Origin: Rhodocyclaceae bacterium
Lineage (GTDB): Bacteria; Pseudomonadota; Gammaproteobacteria; Burkholderiales; Rhodocyclaceae
Direction of reading: 5' to 3'
Assembly (NCBI GenBank): GCA_023383815.1
Contig: JAHDYG010000011.1
Span: 1-64,000 of the forward strand
Length of the DNA stretch: 64,000 nt
This document shows, piece after piece, positions 11,457 to 19,713 of this stretch. The notes below the pieces were generated by a model. The model saw nothing but the letters and a program-made list of their open reading frames with translations, was not told the DNA's origin and did no database searches. A program made the position numbers and the translations under genes. The first letter of the stretch is position 1. Each line of letters begins with the position of its first letter.

Positions 11457-12809
11457 AGCTGCGGGCCTGGACAGGCCGTGGCGCACGAGGAAGTCGTCGA
11501 GCACGGCGGCAAGATCGGGGCTTCCGATCTCTTCGAGCTCATAGCGCACGCGCGTTGCGGGCTGCCCGATCCGGATGAGTCGCCGCAGATCGACCGGGGT
11601 TCCGATCACCACCGCATCGCACGTACAGGCGGCGATCGTTGCTTCCAGATCGCGCAACTGGGCCGGGCCGTAGCCCATCGCGGGCAAGGCTGCGCCGAGA
11701 TCCGGCCAGTCTGCGAAGGTCTTGGCAATGCTGCCGACGGCACATCCCCGGGGGTCGACGATCCCGGTCGCGCCGCAGGCGCGCGCCGCGAGCGTTCCCG
11801 CACCCCAGTGCATGCCGCCGTGGGTCAGGCTTGGTCCATCCTCGATCACCAGCACCTGCTTGCCGCGCACGACTTCGGGGTCGTCGGCGCGCACTCGGGA
11901 AGCGGCACGCAGTACGGTCGCCCCCGGATTCGCACGTGCGAGGTTGGCGAGCAGCCGCTGCAGCCCGGACTCCGGTGCCGAGTCGAGCTTGTTGACGAGC
12001 ACGACATCGGCCATGCGCAGGTTCACTTCACCCGGGTGATAGGACAGTTCGTCGCCGGCGCGGTGCGGATCGGCGACGGTGATCGTGAGATCGGCGCGGA
12101 AGAACGGGAAGTCGTTGTTGCCGCCGTCCCAGACGATCACGTCGCAGCCGTCCGGATCCAGTTCGGCGGCATCGCGGATTGCCGCGTAATCGACCCCGGC
12201 ATATACGACGGTGCCGCGGTCGATGTGCGGTTCGTATTCCTCCCGTTCTTCGATGGTGCAGTGCTGGCGGTCCAGGTCGTCGAGGCTCGCGAAGCGCTGT
12301 ACGCGTTGCGTCGCAAGATCGCCGTAGGGCATCGGGTGTCGTACCGTGACGACGCGCAGGCCGCGGTGGCCAAGCAACTCGACGATCCGCCGGCAGGTCT
12401 GGCTCTTTCCTGCCCCGGTGCGGGTTGCGACCACAGCGATGACCGGGCGCGAGCAGGGGAGCATCGTGCTGCGTGGACCGAGCAACTGGAAGTCGGCGCC
12501 TTCGGCCTGGGCGATCGCGGACAGGTGCATCACGTGCGCGTAGGGCGCGTCGCTGTATGCGAACACGCACAGATCGACCTCGTGTGTGCGGATCAGCTCC
12601 GCCAGCGCGTCCTCCGGGTGGATCGGAATTCCGTCCGGGTAGAGGTCGCCGGCAAGCACGGACGGGTAGCGGCGACCGGTGATGTCGGGAATCTGGGTGG
12701 CCGTGAAGGCGACAACCCGGTACCGCCGATCGTCGCGAAAGCAGACGTTGAAGTTGTGGAAGTCGCGCCCGGCTGCGCCGAGAATGATCACCCTGGTGAC
12801 GGATTTCAT
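11442..12809 (-). CDS. GTPase resembling cyclic 2,3-diphosphoglycerate synthetase
   Basis: A 455-residue cytoplasmic P-loop protein. Residues about 1-120 form a Rossmann-like domain (RVIILGAAGRDFHNFN). A P-loop (TRTGAGKS, residues 129-136) opens a SIMIBI-type GTPase domain with VIVWDGGNNDFPF and the VLVNKLD guanine-specificity motif. The layout matches archaeal cyclic 2,3-diphosphoglycerate synthetase and its bacterial relatives of unknown role. Whether this bacterium makes cyclic 2,3-DPG cannot be told from sequence. The start is divergent from the CorC-like gene, and the stop lies inside the yaeQ 3' end. Confidence 0.82.
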   Translation of the reverse strand: MKSVTRVIILGAAGRDFHNFNVCFRDDRRYRVVAFTATQIPDITGRRYPSVLAGDLYPDGIPIHPEDALAELIRTHEVDLCVFAYSDAPYAHVMHLSAIAQAEGADFQLLGPRSTMLPCSRPVIAVVATRTGAGKSQTCRRIVELLGHRGLRVVTVRHPMPYGDLATQRVQRFASLDDLDRQHCTIEEREEYEPHIDRGTVVYAGVDYAAIRDAAELDPDGCDVIVWDGGNNDFPFFRADLTITVADPHRAGDELSYHPGEVNLRMADVVLVNKLDSAPESGLQRLLANLARANPGATVLRAASRVRADDPEVVRGKQVLVIEDGPSLTHGGMHWGAGTLAARACGATGIVDPRGCAVGSIAKTFADWPDLGAALPAMGYGPAQLRDLEATIAACTCDAVVIGTPVDLRRLIRIGQPATRVRYELEEIGSPDLAAVLDDFLVRHGLSRPAASGRA

Positions 12810-12916
12810 GTACTGGCACCCTCCCGGTTGGCCCGGCCGGAACGGCCGGCCGTGGCCGACGCGATAGAATAGCCCGATTCGCGGGGCATCAGGCCCCGAG
12901 ACCCCCGGAGCCCGTC

Positions 12917-14242
12917 GTGGATATCGCCAGCCAGCTTATCGTCATTTTCGTCCTGATCGCCTTGAGCGCCTACCTGTCGATCTCGGAGATCTCGCTCGCT
13001 GCCTCGCGCAAGATCCGGCTGCGGATGCTGGCCCAGCAGGGCAGCCTGGCTGCCGATCGGGTGCTGCAACTGCAGGAACATCCGGGGCATTTCTTCACGG
13101 TGGTGCAGATCGGGCTCAATGCGGTAGCGATCCTCGGCGGCATCGTGGGCGAGTCGGCGCTGGCGCCGGTGCTGGCCGGAGCCATCGAGCTGGTCTACCA
13201 GGGAGATCTGGTCGCCTCGGTCAGTTCGGTCTTCGCCTTTCTCATCGTCACCGCGCTGTTCGTGCTCTTCGCCGACCTGATTCCCAAGCGGCTCGCGATG
13301 ACGTCGCCGGAGCAGGTGGCGGTCGTCATCGTCGCGCCGATGCAGTTCTGCGTGTCGGTGCTCAAGCCGGTGGTGTGGCTCTTCGACGGGTTCGCGAACT
13401 GGATCTTCCGCGTGCTGCGCCTGCCCAACGTGCGGCCCGAGGACATCACCTCCGAAGAGATCGTCGCGATGGCCGATGCCGGCGCCCAGGCAGGAGCCCT
13501 TCTGCGCCAGGAGCACCAGTTGATCGCGAACGTCTTCGAGCTGGATGAACGCACGGTCACCTCGGCCATGACGCCGCGCGACAGCGTGGTGTATTTCACG
13601 CTCGGCGAGGCCGAAGAGAGCATCCGCGCCAAGCTCTCGCAGCATCCGCACGGCAAGTTTCCGGTGTGCGAGGGGACGATCGATTCAGTGGTCGGCTACG
13701 TGAACTCGCGCGAGATGTTCGCGCGACTCCTGAGTGGGCAGAAGGTGAACCTGCTGGCCGATCCGATGATGCGTGAAATGCTCGTGATTCCCGACACGTT
13801 GACGCTCTTCGAGGCGCTCGAGCGCTTCCGCGCGGCGCGCGAAGACTTCGCGCTGATCGTGAACGAATACGCCCTCATCGTCGGGCTGCTGACGCTGCAG
13901 GACGTGATGAACACGGTGATGGGCGAGCTGGGCAGCGCCGTGGTCGAGGATCTGATCGTCAAGCGCGATGCCGATTCCTGGCTGATCGACGGACTGACTC
14001 CGGTCGAGGACGTGATGCAGGCACTGGGCATCGACGTCTTCGAGGGCAGCGAGCACTACGAGACGATCGCCGGCTTCCTGATGTACCGGCTGCGCAAGGT
14101 GCCGCGCCGGACTGATTCAGTCGTCTATGGCGGTTACAAGTTCGAAGTCGTCGACATCGACAACTACCGCATCGACCAGTTGCTCGTCACGCGCGCCGTG
14201 CAGGGTGAGCCACCGGCATCGCAGGTGGCAGGGGATTCATGA
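12917..14242 (+). CDS. CorC/HlyC (CNNM-like) membrane protein with CBS domains
   Basis: A 441-residue inner membrane protein. It has the N-terminal DUF21/CNNM transmembrane domain (about residues 1-170, including the YLSISEISLAASRK signature), two CBS domains (about 205-330; TSAMTPRDSVVYF marks the first) and a C-terminal CorC_HlyC domain (about 345-430). Relatives are linked to magnesium or cobalt efflux and are often misnamed haemolysins. The start is a GTG in a GGAG-rich context. The 3' end overlaps the convergent hydrolase gene by 6 bases. Confidence 0.92.
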   Translation: MDIASQLIVIFVLIALSAYLSISEISLAASRKIRLRMLAQQGSLAADRVLQLQEHPGHFFTVVQIGLNAVAILGGIVGESALAPVLAGAIELVYQGDLVASVSSVFAFLIVTALFVLFADLIPKRLAMTSPEQVAVVIVAPMQFCVSVLKPVVWLFDGFANWIFRVLRLPNVRPEDITSEEIVAMADAGAQAGALLRQEHQLIANVFELDERTVTSAMTPRDSVVYFTLGEAEESIRAKLSQHPHGKFPVCEGTIDSVVGYVNSREMFARLLSGQKVNLLADPMMREMLVIPDTLTLFEALERFRAAREDFALIVNEYALIVGLLTLQDVMNTVMGELGSAVVEDLIVKRDADSWLIDGLTPVEDVMQALGIDVFEGSEHYETIAGFLMYRLRKVPRRTDSVVYGGYKFEVVDIDNYRIDQLLVTRAVQGEPPASQVAGDS

Positions 14243-15109
14243 CAGGAAGGCGCGGATCTGCAGCGCGCTGGTTTCGGGGTCCTCCTGCATGAAGCAGTGC
14301 CCGCCGCACATGCGCACCGCGCTCACGTTCGGTCGGGAACGGCACCAGCGCCCGACCGCCTGGGGCAGGAAGGGGAAGGTCCGCTCGCCGAAGAGCACCC
14401 GGGTCGGGTTCTCGATCCGGGCCAGCGCTGCCCACAGCCGCCGCGGAAATGCGCCGTAGATCTGGGCTTCGAGGGTTGGCGCGCATTTCAGCTCGACGCC
14501 GCCGCCGGCCGCCGGCTTGAGCGCATGCTCGGCGTACGCCTGCAGGGCTTCATCGCGCCAGCCGCGGAACATGCCACGGCCGCGCAGGGTCCGGACCGCC
14601 GCCTCGCGGTCCGGCCAGTGGCGGCGCCGTTTGCGGGCACGCAATGCGAGCGTGTTGCGCGAATACAGACCGACCACATCGGACAGGGCCATCAGCCCCA
14701 TCATCGCCGGCGGAAACAGCACCGGATCGAGCAGTACGGCGCGCCGGAAGAGCCCCGGATCGCGCGCCATCATCAGTGCGCTGACAACGCCTCCGAAACT
14801 GTGGCCGAGCGCGTAGATGGGCGCATCGCCGTAGCGCCCGGCATGGGCGGCCCACGCCTCGGTGCACAGTTCGGCAGTCCGGTGCCAGCCATGGAAACGC
14901 CCTCCATGGTCCGAGTCTCCGTGGCCCTGCACGTCGCTCAGGAAGAGGTCGAAGTCCCGCGCCAGCAGCACCAGCAAGGGTTCGTAGGTGCGCCCGCAAA
15001 AACCGTTGCCGTGCAGGAAATGCACGACGGGGCGGCCTGAGGGCGGGGTGCAGGTCCCACGCAGCGTGAGACCGGCAGAGCTCGGGTGGGACCAGGGTTC
15101 GAGGATCAC
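14237..15109 (-). CDS. Alpha/beta-fold hydrolase
   Basis: A predicted cytoplasmic alpha/beta hydrolase of about 290 residues. It has an oxyanion-hole HG motif (VHFLHGNGFCGRTY), the nucleophile elbow GHSFGG, an Asp in the VLLDPVL region, and a C-terminal His in GGHCFMQED. The substrate is unknown. I favour the GTG at 15109, with GGAAA just upstream, because translation from the ATG at 15238 would add 43 residues of unlikely sequence; the choice is not certain. It is divergent from the aor operon, with 200 bases between starts. Confidence 0.85.
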   Translation of the reverse strand: MILEPWSHPSSAGLTLRGTCTPPSGRPVVHFLHGNGFCGRTYEPLLVLLARDFDLFLSDVQGHGDSDHGGRFHGWHRTAELCTEAWAAHAGRYGDAPIYALGHSFGGVVSALMMARDPGLFRRAVLLDPVLFPPAMMGLMALSDVVGLYSRNTLALRARKRRRHWPDREAAVRTLRGRGMFRGWRDEALQAYAEHALKPAAGGGVELKCAPTLEAQIYGAFPRRLWAALARIENPTRVLFGERTFPFLPQAVGRWCRSRPNVSAVRMCGGHCFMQEDPETSALQIRAFLS

Positions 15110-15125
15110 GCTCGTTTCCGTGAGG

Positions 15126-15147
15126 GATCGTGGGGAGTGAAACGATC
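15126..15147. promoter_or_regulatory. Dyad operator candidate in the hydrolase-aor spacer
   Basis: Inverted repeat GATCGT-N10-ACGATC, 22 bp, between the divergent hydrolase gene and the aor promoter. The spacing suits a dimeric helix-turn-helix repressor. No regulator gene lies next to it, so assignment is speculative. Confidence 0.3.
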
Positions 15148-15200
15148 GTCGGGCATCGCTTCCGGCAGCGCGCAGATTGTAGCGCCGGTCCGCGAAACAT

Positions 15201-15229
15201 TTGCTTCCACCCTGAGCCGGTGCTACTTT
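15201..15229 (+). promoter_or_regulatory. Candidate sigma-70 promoter of the aor operon
   Basis: TTGCTT and TACTTT hexamers separated by 17 bases lie about 80 bases upstream of aorA. The match is partial (four of six in each) but the spacing is ideal and the region is the most AT-rich of the spacer. Confidence 0.4.
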
Positions 15230-15309
15230 TTCTAACATATGCAGGGATGTTCATGGGTGCGTACGGCGCGCACCGGGAACGGCCGGTAACGACCAGGAGG
15301 AGAGCCTCG

Positions 15310-15795
15310 ATGTGGAAATCGCTACATATCGACCCTGCGAAGTGCACGGGTTGCCTGCAGTGCGAGATGGCGTGCTCGTACGAGCATACGGGGGTGATGA
15401 ACCCTTCGAAGTCGCTGATCAAGGTGTTCAATTTCGAGCATGAGGGGCGCAAGGTTCCCTACACCTGTACGCAGTGCGCCGAGGCGTGGTGCCTGAACGC
15501 GTGTCCGGTGGATGCGATCCGGATCGACCGTGGTACGGGCGCGAAGGTGGTGTTCGAGAGCACGTGCGTAGGGTGCAAGGTGTGCACGATCGCCTGTCCG
15601 TTCGGCACGATCAACTACAGCCAGGACAGCGGCAAGGCACACAAGTGCGACCTGTGCGGAGGGGATCCGGCCTGTGCGAAGGCCTGTCCGACCGGCGCGA
15701 TCACGTACATCGATGCGAACTGGACGGGCTACGGGCGCATGCAGGCCTGGGCCGCGAAGGCCAACACCGCCAACCCGCCGGCTGCGGCCGCCTGA
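15310..15795 (+). CDS. aorA: Aldehyde oxidoreductase iron-sulfur subunit
   Basis: Electron-transfer subunit of a tungsten aldehyde oxidoreductase (AorABC type, known from Aromatoleum). The 161-residue product carries 16 Cys in four [4Fe-4S] motifs: C12/15/18/22, C53/56/61/65, C86/89/92/96 and C113/116/122/126. This is the polyferredoxin layout of DMSO-reductase-type electron-transfer subunits. There is no signal peptide, so it is cytoplasmic. The ATG at 15310 is fixed by AGGAGG 9 bases upstream; the frame is open 180 bases further up without family sequence. It is the first gene of an apparent seven-gene operon and lies 13 bases before aorB. Confidence 0.93.
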   Translation: MWKSLHIDPAKCTGCLQCEMACSYEHTGVMNPSKSLIKVFNFEHEGRKVPYTCTQCAEAWCLNACPVDAIRIDRGTGAKVVFESTCVGCKVCTIACPFGTINYSQDSGKAHKCDLCGGDPACAKACPTGAITYIDANWTGYGRMQAWAAKANTANPPAAAA

Positions 15796-15808
15796 GAGGA
15801 GATCGATC

Positions 15809-17656
15809 ATGGGATGGAATCGCAAGATCCTGCGGGTGAACCTCACGGCGGGCACCTGTACGGAAGAGGCGCTCAACATGGAATGGGCGCAGCAGTACCT
15901 GGGCTCGCGCGGGCTGGCCACGAAGTACCTCGTGTCGGAGATCGACCCGAAGGTCGATCCGCTCGCACCCGAGAACAAGATGATCATGGCGACCGGCCCG
16001 CTCACCGGCACGATGGCCTCGACGGGCGGGCGCTATACGGTGATCACCAAGGGTCCGCTCACGGGCGCGATCGCCTGCTCGAACTCGGGCGGATTTTTTG
16101 GTGCCGAGATGAAGTTTGCCGGCTGGGACATGATCATCTTCGAAGGGCGCTCGGCCAGGCCCGTATACCTTTACGTCGAGAACGAACGGGCCGAGCTGAG
16201 GGACGCAACGCACCTGTGGGGCAAGAGCTGCTGGGAGACTGAAGAGGCGATCAAGGCGGCGCACCAGGACCCGCAGATCAGGATCTCCTCGATCGGTCGC
16301 GCGGGCGAGAACCAGGTGTTGTTCGCCTGCATCGTCAATGACCTGCACCGGGCGGCGGGCCGCTCCGGGGTGGGGGCGGTGATGGGCTCGAAGAACCTCA
16401 AGGCGGTAGCGCTGCGGGGCACGCGCGGGGTGGCGGGGATCCGGGATTTTGCAGGGTTCATGAAGGCCACGACGGAAGCGAAGAAGGTGCTGGCCGACAA
16501 TGCGGTGACCGGGCAGGGGCTGCCGAAGTACGGCACGCAGGTGCTGATGAACGTGATCAACGAGATCGGCGCGCTGCCCACGCGCAACCATCGCGACGTG
16601 CAGTTCGAAGGTGCAGCGAAGATCTCGGCCGAGGCGATGCACGAGAAGCGCGACTCGGACGGCAAGTCGCAGCTCGTCACGAACGCGGCGTGCTTCGGCT
16701 GCACGATCGCGTGCGGACGGATCTCGCAGATCGACCCGAATCACTTCACGGTCAAGAACAACCCCAAGTACTGGGGGGCTTCGGGCGGGCTCGAGTACGA
16801 AGCGGCTTGGGCCCTTGGAGCAGCCAACGGGGTGGGCGACCTGGAGGCGCTGCAGTACGCTAACCTTCTGTGCAACGAACACGGTATGGATCCGATCTCG
16901 TTTGGTGCGACGGTGGGTGCAGCGATGGAGCTCTACGAGATGGGGGTGCTCACGAAGGAGAAGATCGGCATCGACGCCCCGTTCGGCTCGGCCGAGGCAC
17001 TCGCCCGGCTGAGCGAGATGACCGCGTTGGGCGAGGGCTTCGGCAAGGAGATCGGACTTGGTTCGAAGCGGCTGTGCGCGAAGTACGGCCATCCCGAGCT
17101 GTCGATGAGCGTCAAGGGCCAGGAGTTTCCGGCCTACGACTCGCGCGGTATCCAGGGGATGGGCCTGACGTACGCCACCTCGAACCGCGGCGCCTGTCAC
17201 CTGCGCTCGTACACGGTTGCCTCCGAAGTGCTGGGGATCCCGGTCAAGACCGACCCGCTCGTGACCGAAGGCAAGGCCGAACTGGTCAAGGCCTTCCAGG
17301 ACGCGACCGCGGTGTTCGACTCGGCCGGCATCTGCGTGTTCACTTCGTTCGCGTGGACGCTTGCCGACGTGCAGCCGCAGCTGGCTGCCGCCTGCGAGGG
17401 CGACTGGAGCCTGGACAAGCTCAACGAGGTGGGTGAGCGGATCTGGAACCTGGAGCGCATGTTCAACAACGCAGCCGGCTTCACGGCGAAGGACGACACG
17501 CTTCCGCCGCGGCTCACGAGTGAGCCGGCCAGGAGCGGCCCGGCGAAGGGGCTCGTCAATGGGCTGGCGAAGATGCTGCCCGAGTACTACCAGGTGCGCG
17601 GCTGGAGCCCCGAGGGGGTGCCGAGCCGCCAGACGCTGGATCGGCTCGGCCTGTAG
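15809..17656 (+). CDS. aorB: Tungsten-dependent aldehyde:ferredoxin oxidoreductase, catalytic subunit
   Basis: Oxidises aldehydes to carboxylic acids at a W-bis-tungstopterin centre in the cytoplasm. The 615-residue protein has the AOR N-terminal domain (LRVNLTAG, ATGPLTGTMASTGGRY) and the C-terminal domains. Cluster ligands are visible as C295-x2-C298-x3-C302 (CFGCTIAC) and a fourth Cys at 509 in DSAGIC; tungstopterin-binding segments include VKGQEFPAYDSRG. The ATG at 15809 follows an AGAGGA ribosome site. The aorA and aorC neighbours identify it with the NAD-reducing AorABC enzyme of facultative anaerobes rather than the archaeal single-subunit form. Confidence 0.96.
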   Translation: MGWNRKILRVNLTAGTCTEEALNMEWAQQYLGSRGLATKYLVSEIDPKVDPLAPENKMIMATGPLTGTMASTGGRYTVITKGPLTGAIACSNSGGFFGAEMKFAGWDMIIFEGRSARPVYLYVENERAELRDATHLWGKSCWETEEAIKAAHQDPQIRISSIGRAGENQVLFACIVNDLHRAAGRSGVGAVMGSKNLKAVALRGTRGVAGIRDFAGFMKATTEAKKVLADNAVTGQGLPKYGTQVLMNVINEIGALPTRNHRDVQFEGAAKISAEAMHEKRDSDGKSQLVTNAACFGCTIACGRISQIDPNHFTVKNNPKYWGASGGLEYEAAWALGAANGVGDLEALQYANLLCNEHGMDPISFGATVGAAMELYEMGVLTKEKIGIDAPFGSAEALARLSEMTALGEGFGKEIGLGSKRLCAKYGHPELSMSVKGQEFPAYDSRGIQGMGLTYATSNRGACHLRSYTVASEVLGIPVKTDPLVTEGKAELVKAFQDATAVFDSAGICVFTSFAWTLADVQPQLAAACEGDWSLDKLNEVGERIWNLERMFNNAAGFTAKDDTLPPRLTSEPARSGPAKGLVNGLAKMLPEYYQVRGWSPEGVPSRQTLDRLGL

Positions 17657-17740
17657 ACTCGGCTCGCACTCTCCGCCCGTACCGGCCCGCACCCGGGCTG
17701 GCACGGCGCTTTCGCACGAGGATGATTCGAGGACGATCGA

Positions 17741-19084
17741 ATGAAGCATGTGATCCTGGGCAACGGCCCGGCGGGCGTGGTGGCGGCTGAGGCGCTCCGC
17801 GAGGCGGCACCGCGCGACGAGATCGTGATGGTCGGCTGCGAGGACGCACCGCCGTACTCGCGCATGGCCATCCCCTATCTGCTGGAAGGGAACATCGACG
17901 AGCCGGGTACCTACCTGCGCAAGCGTGCCTACCACTTCGAGGCGCTGCGGGTCAGGGAGCTGCGCGCGCGCGCGGTCTCGGTCGATTCGACGGCGCGAAC
18001 CGTGCTCTTTGCCGACGGAAGCCGCGAATCGTATGACCGGCTGCTGATCGCGACGGGTTCGCATCCGGTCCGTCCGCCGATCCCGGGCATCGACCTGCCG
18101 CAGGTACATACCTGCTGGACCCTCGAAGACGCCCGCGGGATTGCCCGTCTGGCCACCCCCGGCGCGCGGGTGGTGCAGCTCGGCGCGGGGTTCATCGGCT
18201 GCATCATCCTGGAAGCGCTGGCCGCGCGTGGAGTCGAGCTGACGGTGGTCGAGATGGGCGACCGGATGGTGCCGCGCATGATGACGGAGCGGGCTGGGGC
18301 GATGATTCAGCGCTGGGTCGAGAAGGAGGGCGTGCGGGTCGTCACCTCGGCGCGCGTCGAGCGGATCGAAGCGGTCGATGCGCACGGCGAGCGGGCGCCC
18401 GACCCGCATCGCGCAGCGCACGAGGTCCACGGCGCTGCGCGTGGGCCGCAAGCCCGTGCGCCCCTCGCAGTGGTGTTGTCGACCGGCGAGCGCATCCCGT
18501 GCGATGCGGTGATCGTCGCGGCCGGGGTAGCGCCGAACACGGGCTTTCTGGACGGCAGTGCGGTGAAGGTTGCCAAGGGCGTCCTGGTCGATGCCGCGAT
18601 GCGCACGAACGTGGCCGAGATCTACGCGGCAGGCGACGTGGCCGAAGCACCGGATCTCTTTACGGGGGCGCATCTGGTGTCGGCGATCCAGCCCAATGCG
18701 GCCGACCAGGCGCGGGTGGCCGCGCTCAACATGGCCGGAGGCGACGCCCGCATGAAAGGGGTGCTGGCGATCAACGTGCTCGATACGCTGGGGCTGATCT
18801 CCACGTCGTTCGGTCAGTGGTGGGGCGAGAAGCCCGAGCATGGCGGCAGTGGGGTCGAGCTCGCCGACGAGGGGGGCTGGCGTTACCTGAGCCTGCAGTT
18901 CTGTGACGACGTGTTGATCGGTGCGACCGCGATCGGGCTGACCGGGAATGTGGGGGCGCTGCGCGGGCTGATCCAGGGCCAGGTCCGGCTGGGGTCGTGG
19001 AAGGCGCGCCTGCTCGCCGCGCCGCTCCAGTTCGTCGAAGCCTACATCGCCTGCAGCCAGCAACCGGTGGCGATGGTACGCTAA
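17741..19084 (+). CDS. aorC: FAD/NAD(P)-dependent oxidoreductase subunit of aldehyde oxidoreductase
   Basis: A 447-residue flavoprotein that in AorABC enzymes passes electrons between the iron-sulfur chain and NAD+. The N-terminal FAD-binding motif is VILGNGPAG. A second Rossmann motif (VVQLGAGFIG) around residue 150 binds the pyridine nucleotide, and the FAD-closing segment is EIYAAGDVAE. It belongs to the class II pyridine nucleotide-disulfide oxidoreductase fold and lacks a redox CxxxxC. An insert of charged residues (about 214-240) separates strands of the NAD domain. It follows aorB by 84 bases and precedes the MoaD-like gene by 4 bases. Confidence 0.93.
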   Translation: MKHVILGNGPAGVVAAEALREAAPRDEIVMVGCEDAPPYSRMAIPYLLEGNIDEPGTYLRKRAYHFEALRVRELRARAVSVDSTARTVLFADGSRESYDRLLIATGSHPVRPPIPGIDLPQVHTCWTLEDARGIARLATPGARVVQLGAGFIGCIILEALAARGVELTVVEMGDRMVPRMMTERAGAMIQRWVEKEGVRVVTSARVERIEAVDAHGERAPDPHRAAHEVHGAARGPQARAPLAVVLSTGERIPCDAVIVAAGVAPNTGFLDGSAVKVAKGVLVDAAMRTNVAEIYAAGDVAEAPDLFTGAHLVSAIQPNAADQARVAALNMAGGDARMKGVLAINVLDTLGLISTSFGQWWGEKPEHGGSGVELADEGGWRYLSLQFCDDVLIGATAIGLTGNVGALRGLIQGQVRLGSWKARLLAAPLQFVEAYIACSQQPVAMVR

Positions 19085-19088
19085 CAAG

Positions 19089-19343
19089 ATGAAGATCGTG
19101 TTCAAGCTGTTTGCTTCGCTCGCCGATTACCTGCCTTCCGAACGCGCCGGCAGCAATCGCGTCGAGCTGGAGATCGATGAAGAAACGACCGTAGGCGATC
19201 TCATCCGGCGCTATCGCATTCCCGAGCGCAATGCACACCTCGTGCTGATCAACGGACTCTTCGTCCCCCAGGGCGAGCGCAACCAGCGCCGTCTCGCTGA
19301 AGGGGATGAACTGGCGATCTGGCCGCCGATCGCGGGCGGATGA
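19089..19343 (+). CDS. MoaD/ThiS-like sulfur carrier protein in the aor operon
   Basis: An 84-residue ubiquitin-fold protein starting KIVFKLFASLADYLP and ending PPIAGG. The Gly-Gly tail is the site that is adenylated and thiocarboxylated in MoaD and ThiS. Its place directly after aorC suggests a dedicated sulfur donor for tungstopterin dithiolene formation in this enzyme, as inferred for similar genes in other aor clusters. The stop overlaps the next start as ATGA. Confidence 0.92.
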   Translation: MKIVFKLFASLADYLPSERAGSNRVELEIDEETTVGDLIRRYRIPERNAHLVLINGLFVPQGERNQRRLAEGDELAIWPPIAGG

Positions 19344-19651
19344 GCAGCGAGGCCGGTTCGGACGTACCCGAGCGACTGCTGCGCGAGGTTGCCGCATCCG
19401 CTGCCGAGTTCGAGCGTGCGTTACGCCTGGCCTGGCCGGACGGCGTCGAGCGGATCGGGGGCGGCGCGTTCCTGTTGCGCGACGGCCCGCTCTGCCTGCG
19501 GATCCGGATTCGTCCGGACGGCGTGCGGCGGATCGGCTTGCTGGAGTTGCCTCGCCTCGCCGTGAGCTACGCCTTCGAGGGGGCGGACGCGACGGCTCGG
19601 GCCCGCATGCTCGCGCGGCTCGATCTGGGTATGCGGCGCGGGGGCGGCTGA
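19340..19651 (+). CDS. Unrecognised 103-residue protein in the aor operon
   Basis: A soluble, Arg-rich protein that overlaps the MoaD-like gene by four bases (ATGA) and precedes tupB by about 60 bases. An N-terminal helix (PERLLREVAASAAEFERALRLAW) is followed by alternating strands (FLLRDGPLCLRIRIRPDGVRRIGLLELP) and a short helix, ending in MRRGGG. I recognise no family or catalytic motif. Its tight coupling to the sulfur-carrier gene and to tungstate transport suggests a maturation or metal-handling role, but that is inference only. The C-terminal GGG may be coincidental. Confidence 0.75.
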   Translation: MSSEAGSDVPERLLREVAASAAEFERALRLAWPDGVERIGGGAFLLRDGPLCLRIRIRPDGVRRIGLLELPRLAVSYAFEGADATARARMLARLDLGMRRGGG

Positions 19652-19713
19652 CGTTGGGCTTACGGATCGCCGAAGCCTGACGGGGTGTGCGGTCTTCGGC
19701 TATTCTCGTGCCG

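Noticed and set aside
15185..15206. A sigma-54 promoter ahead of aorA
   Set aside because: A GG and a GC are present, but they are 16 rather than 12 bases apart, outside the required spacing.
15246..15309. A riboswitch in the aorA leader
   Set aside because: Only a weak GGTGCG/CGCACC hairpin is present in about 70 bases; this is too little structure to support a molybdenum/tungsten cofactor riboswitch.
15701..19105. A 1134-codon open frame on the minus strand opposite the aor genes
   Set aside because: It lies antisense to aorB and aorC, which have clear motifs. Its sequence is Arg/His/Asp-rich without domains, as expected for a shadow frame in high-GC DNA.
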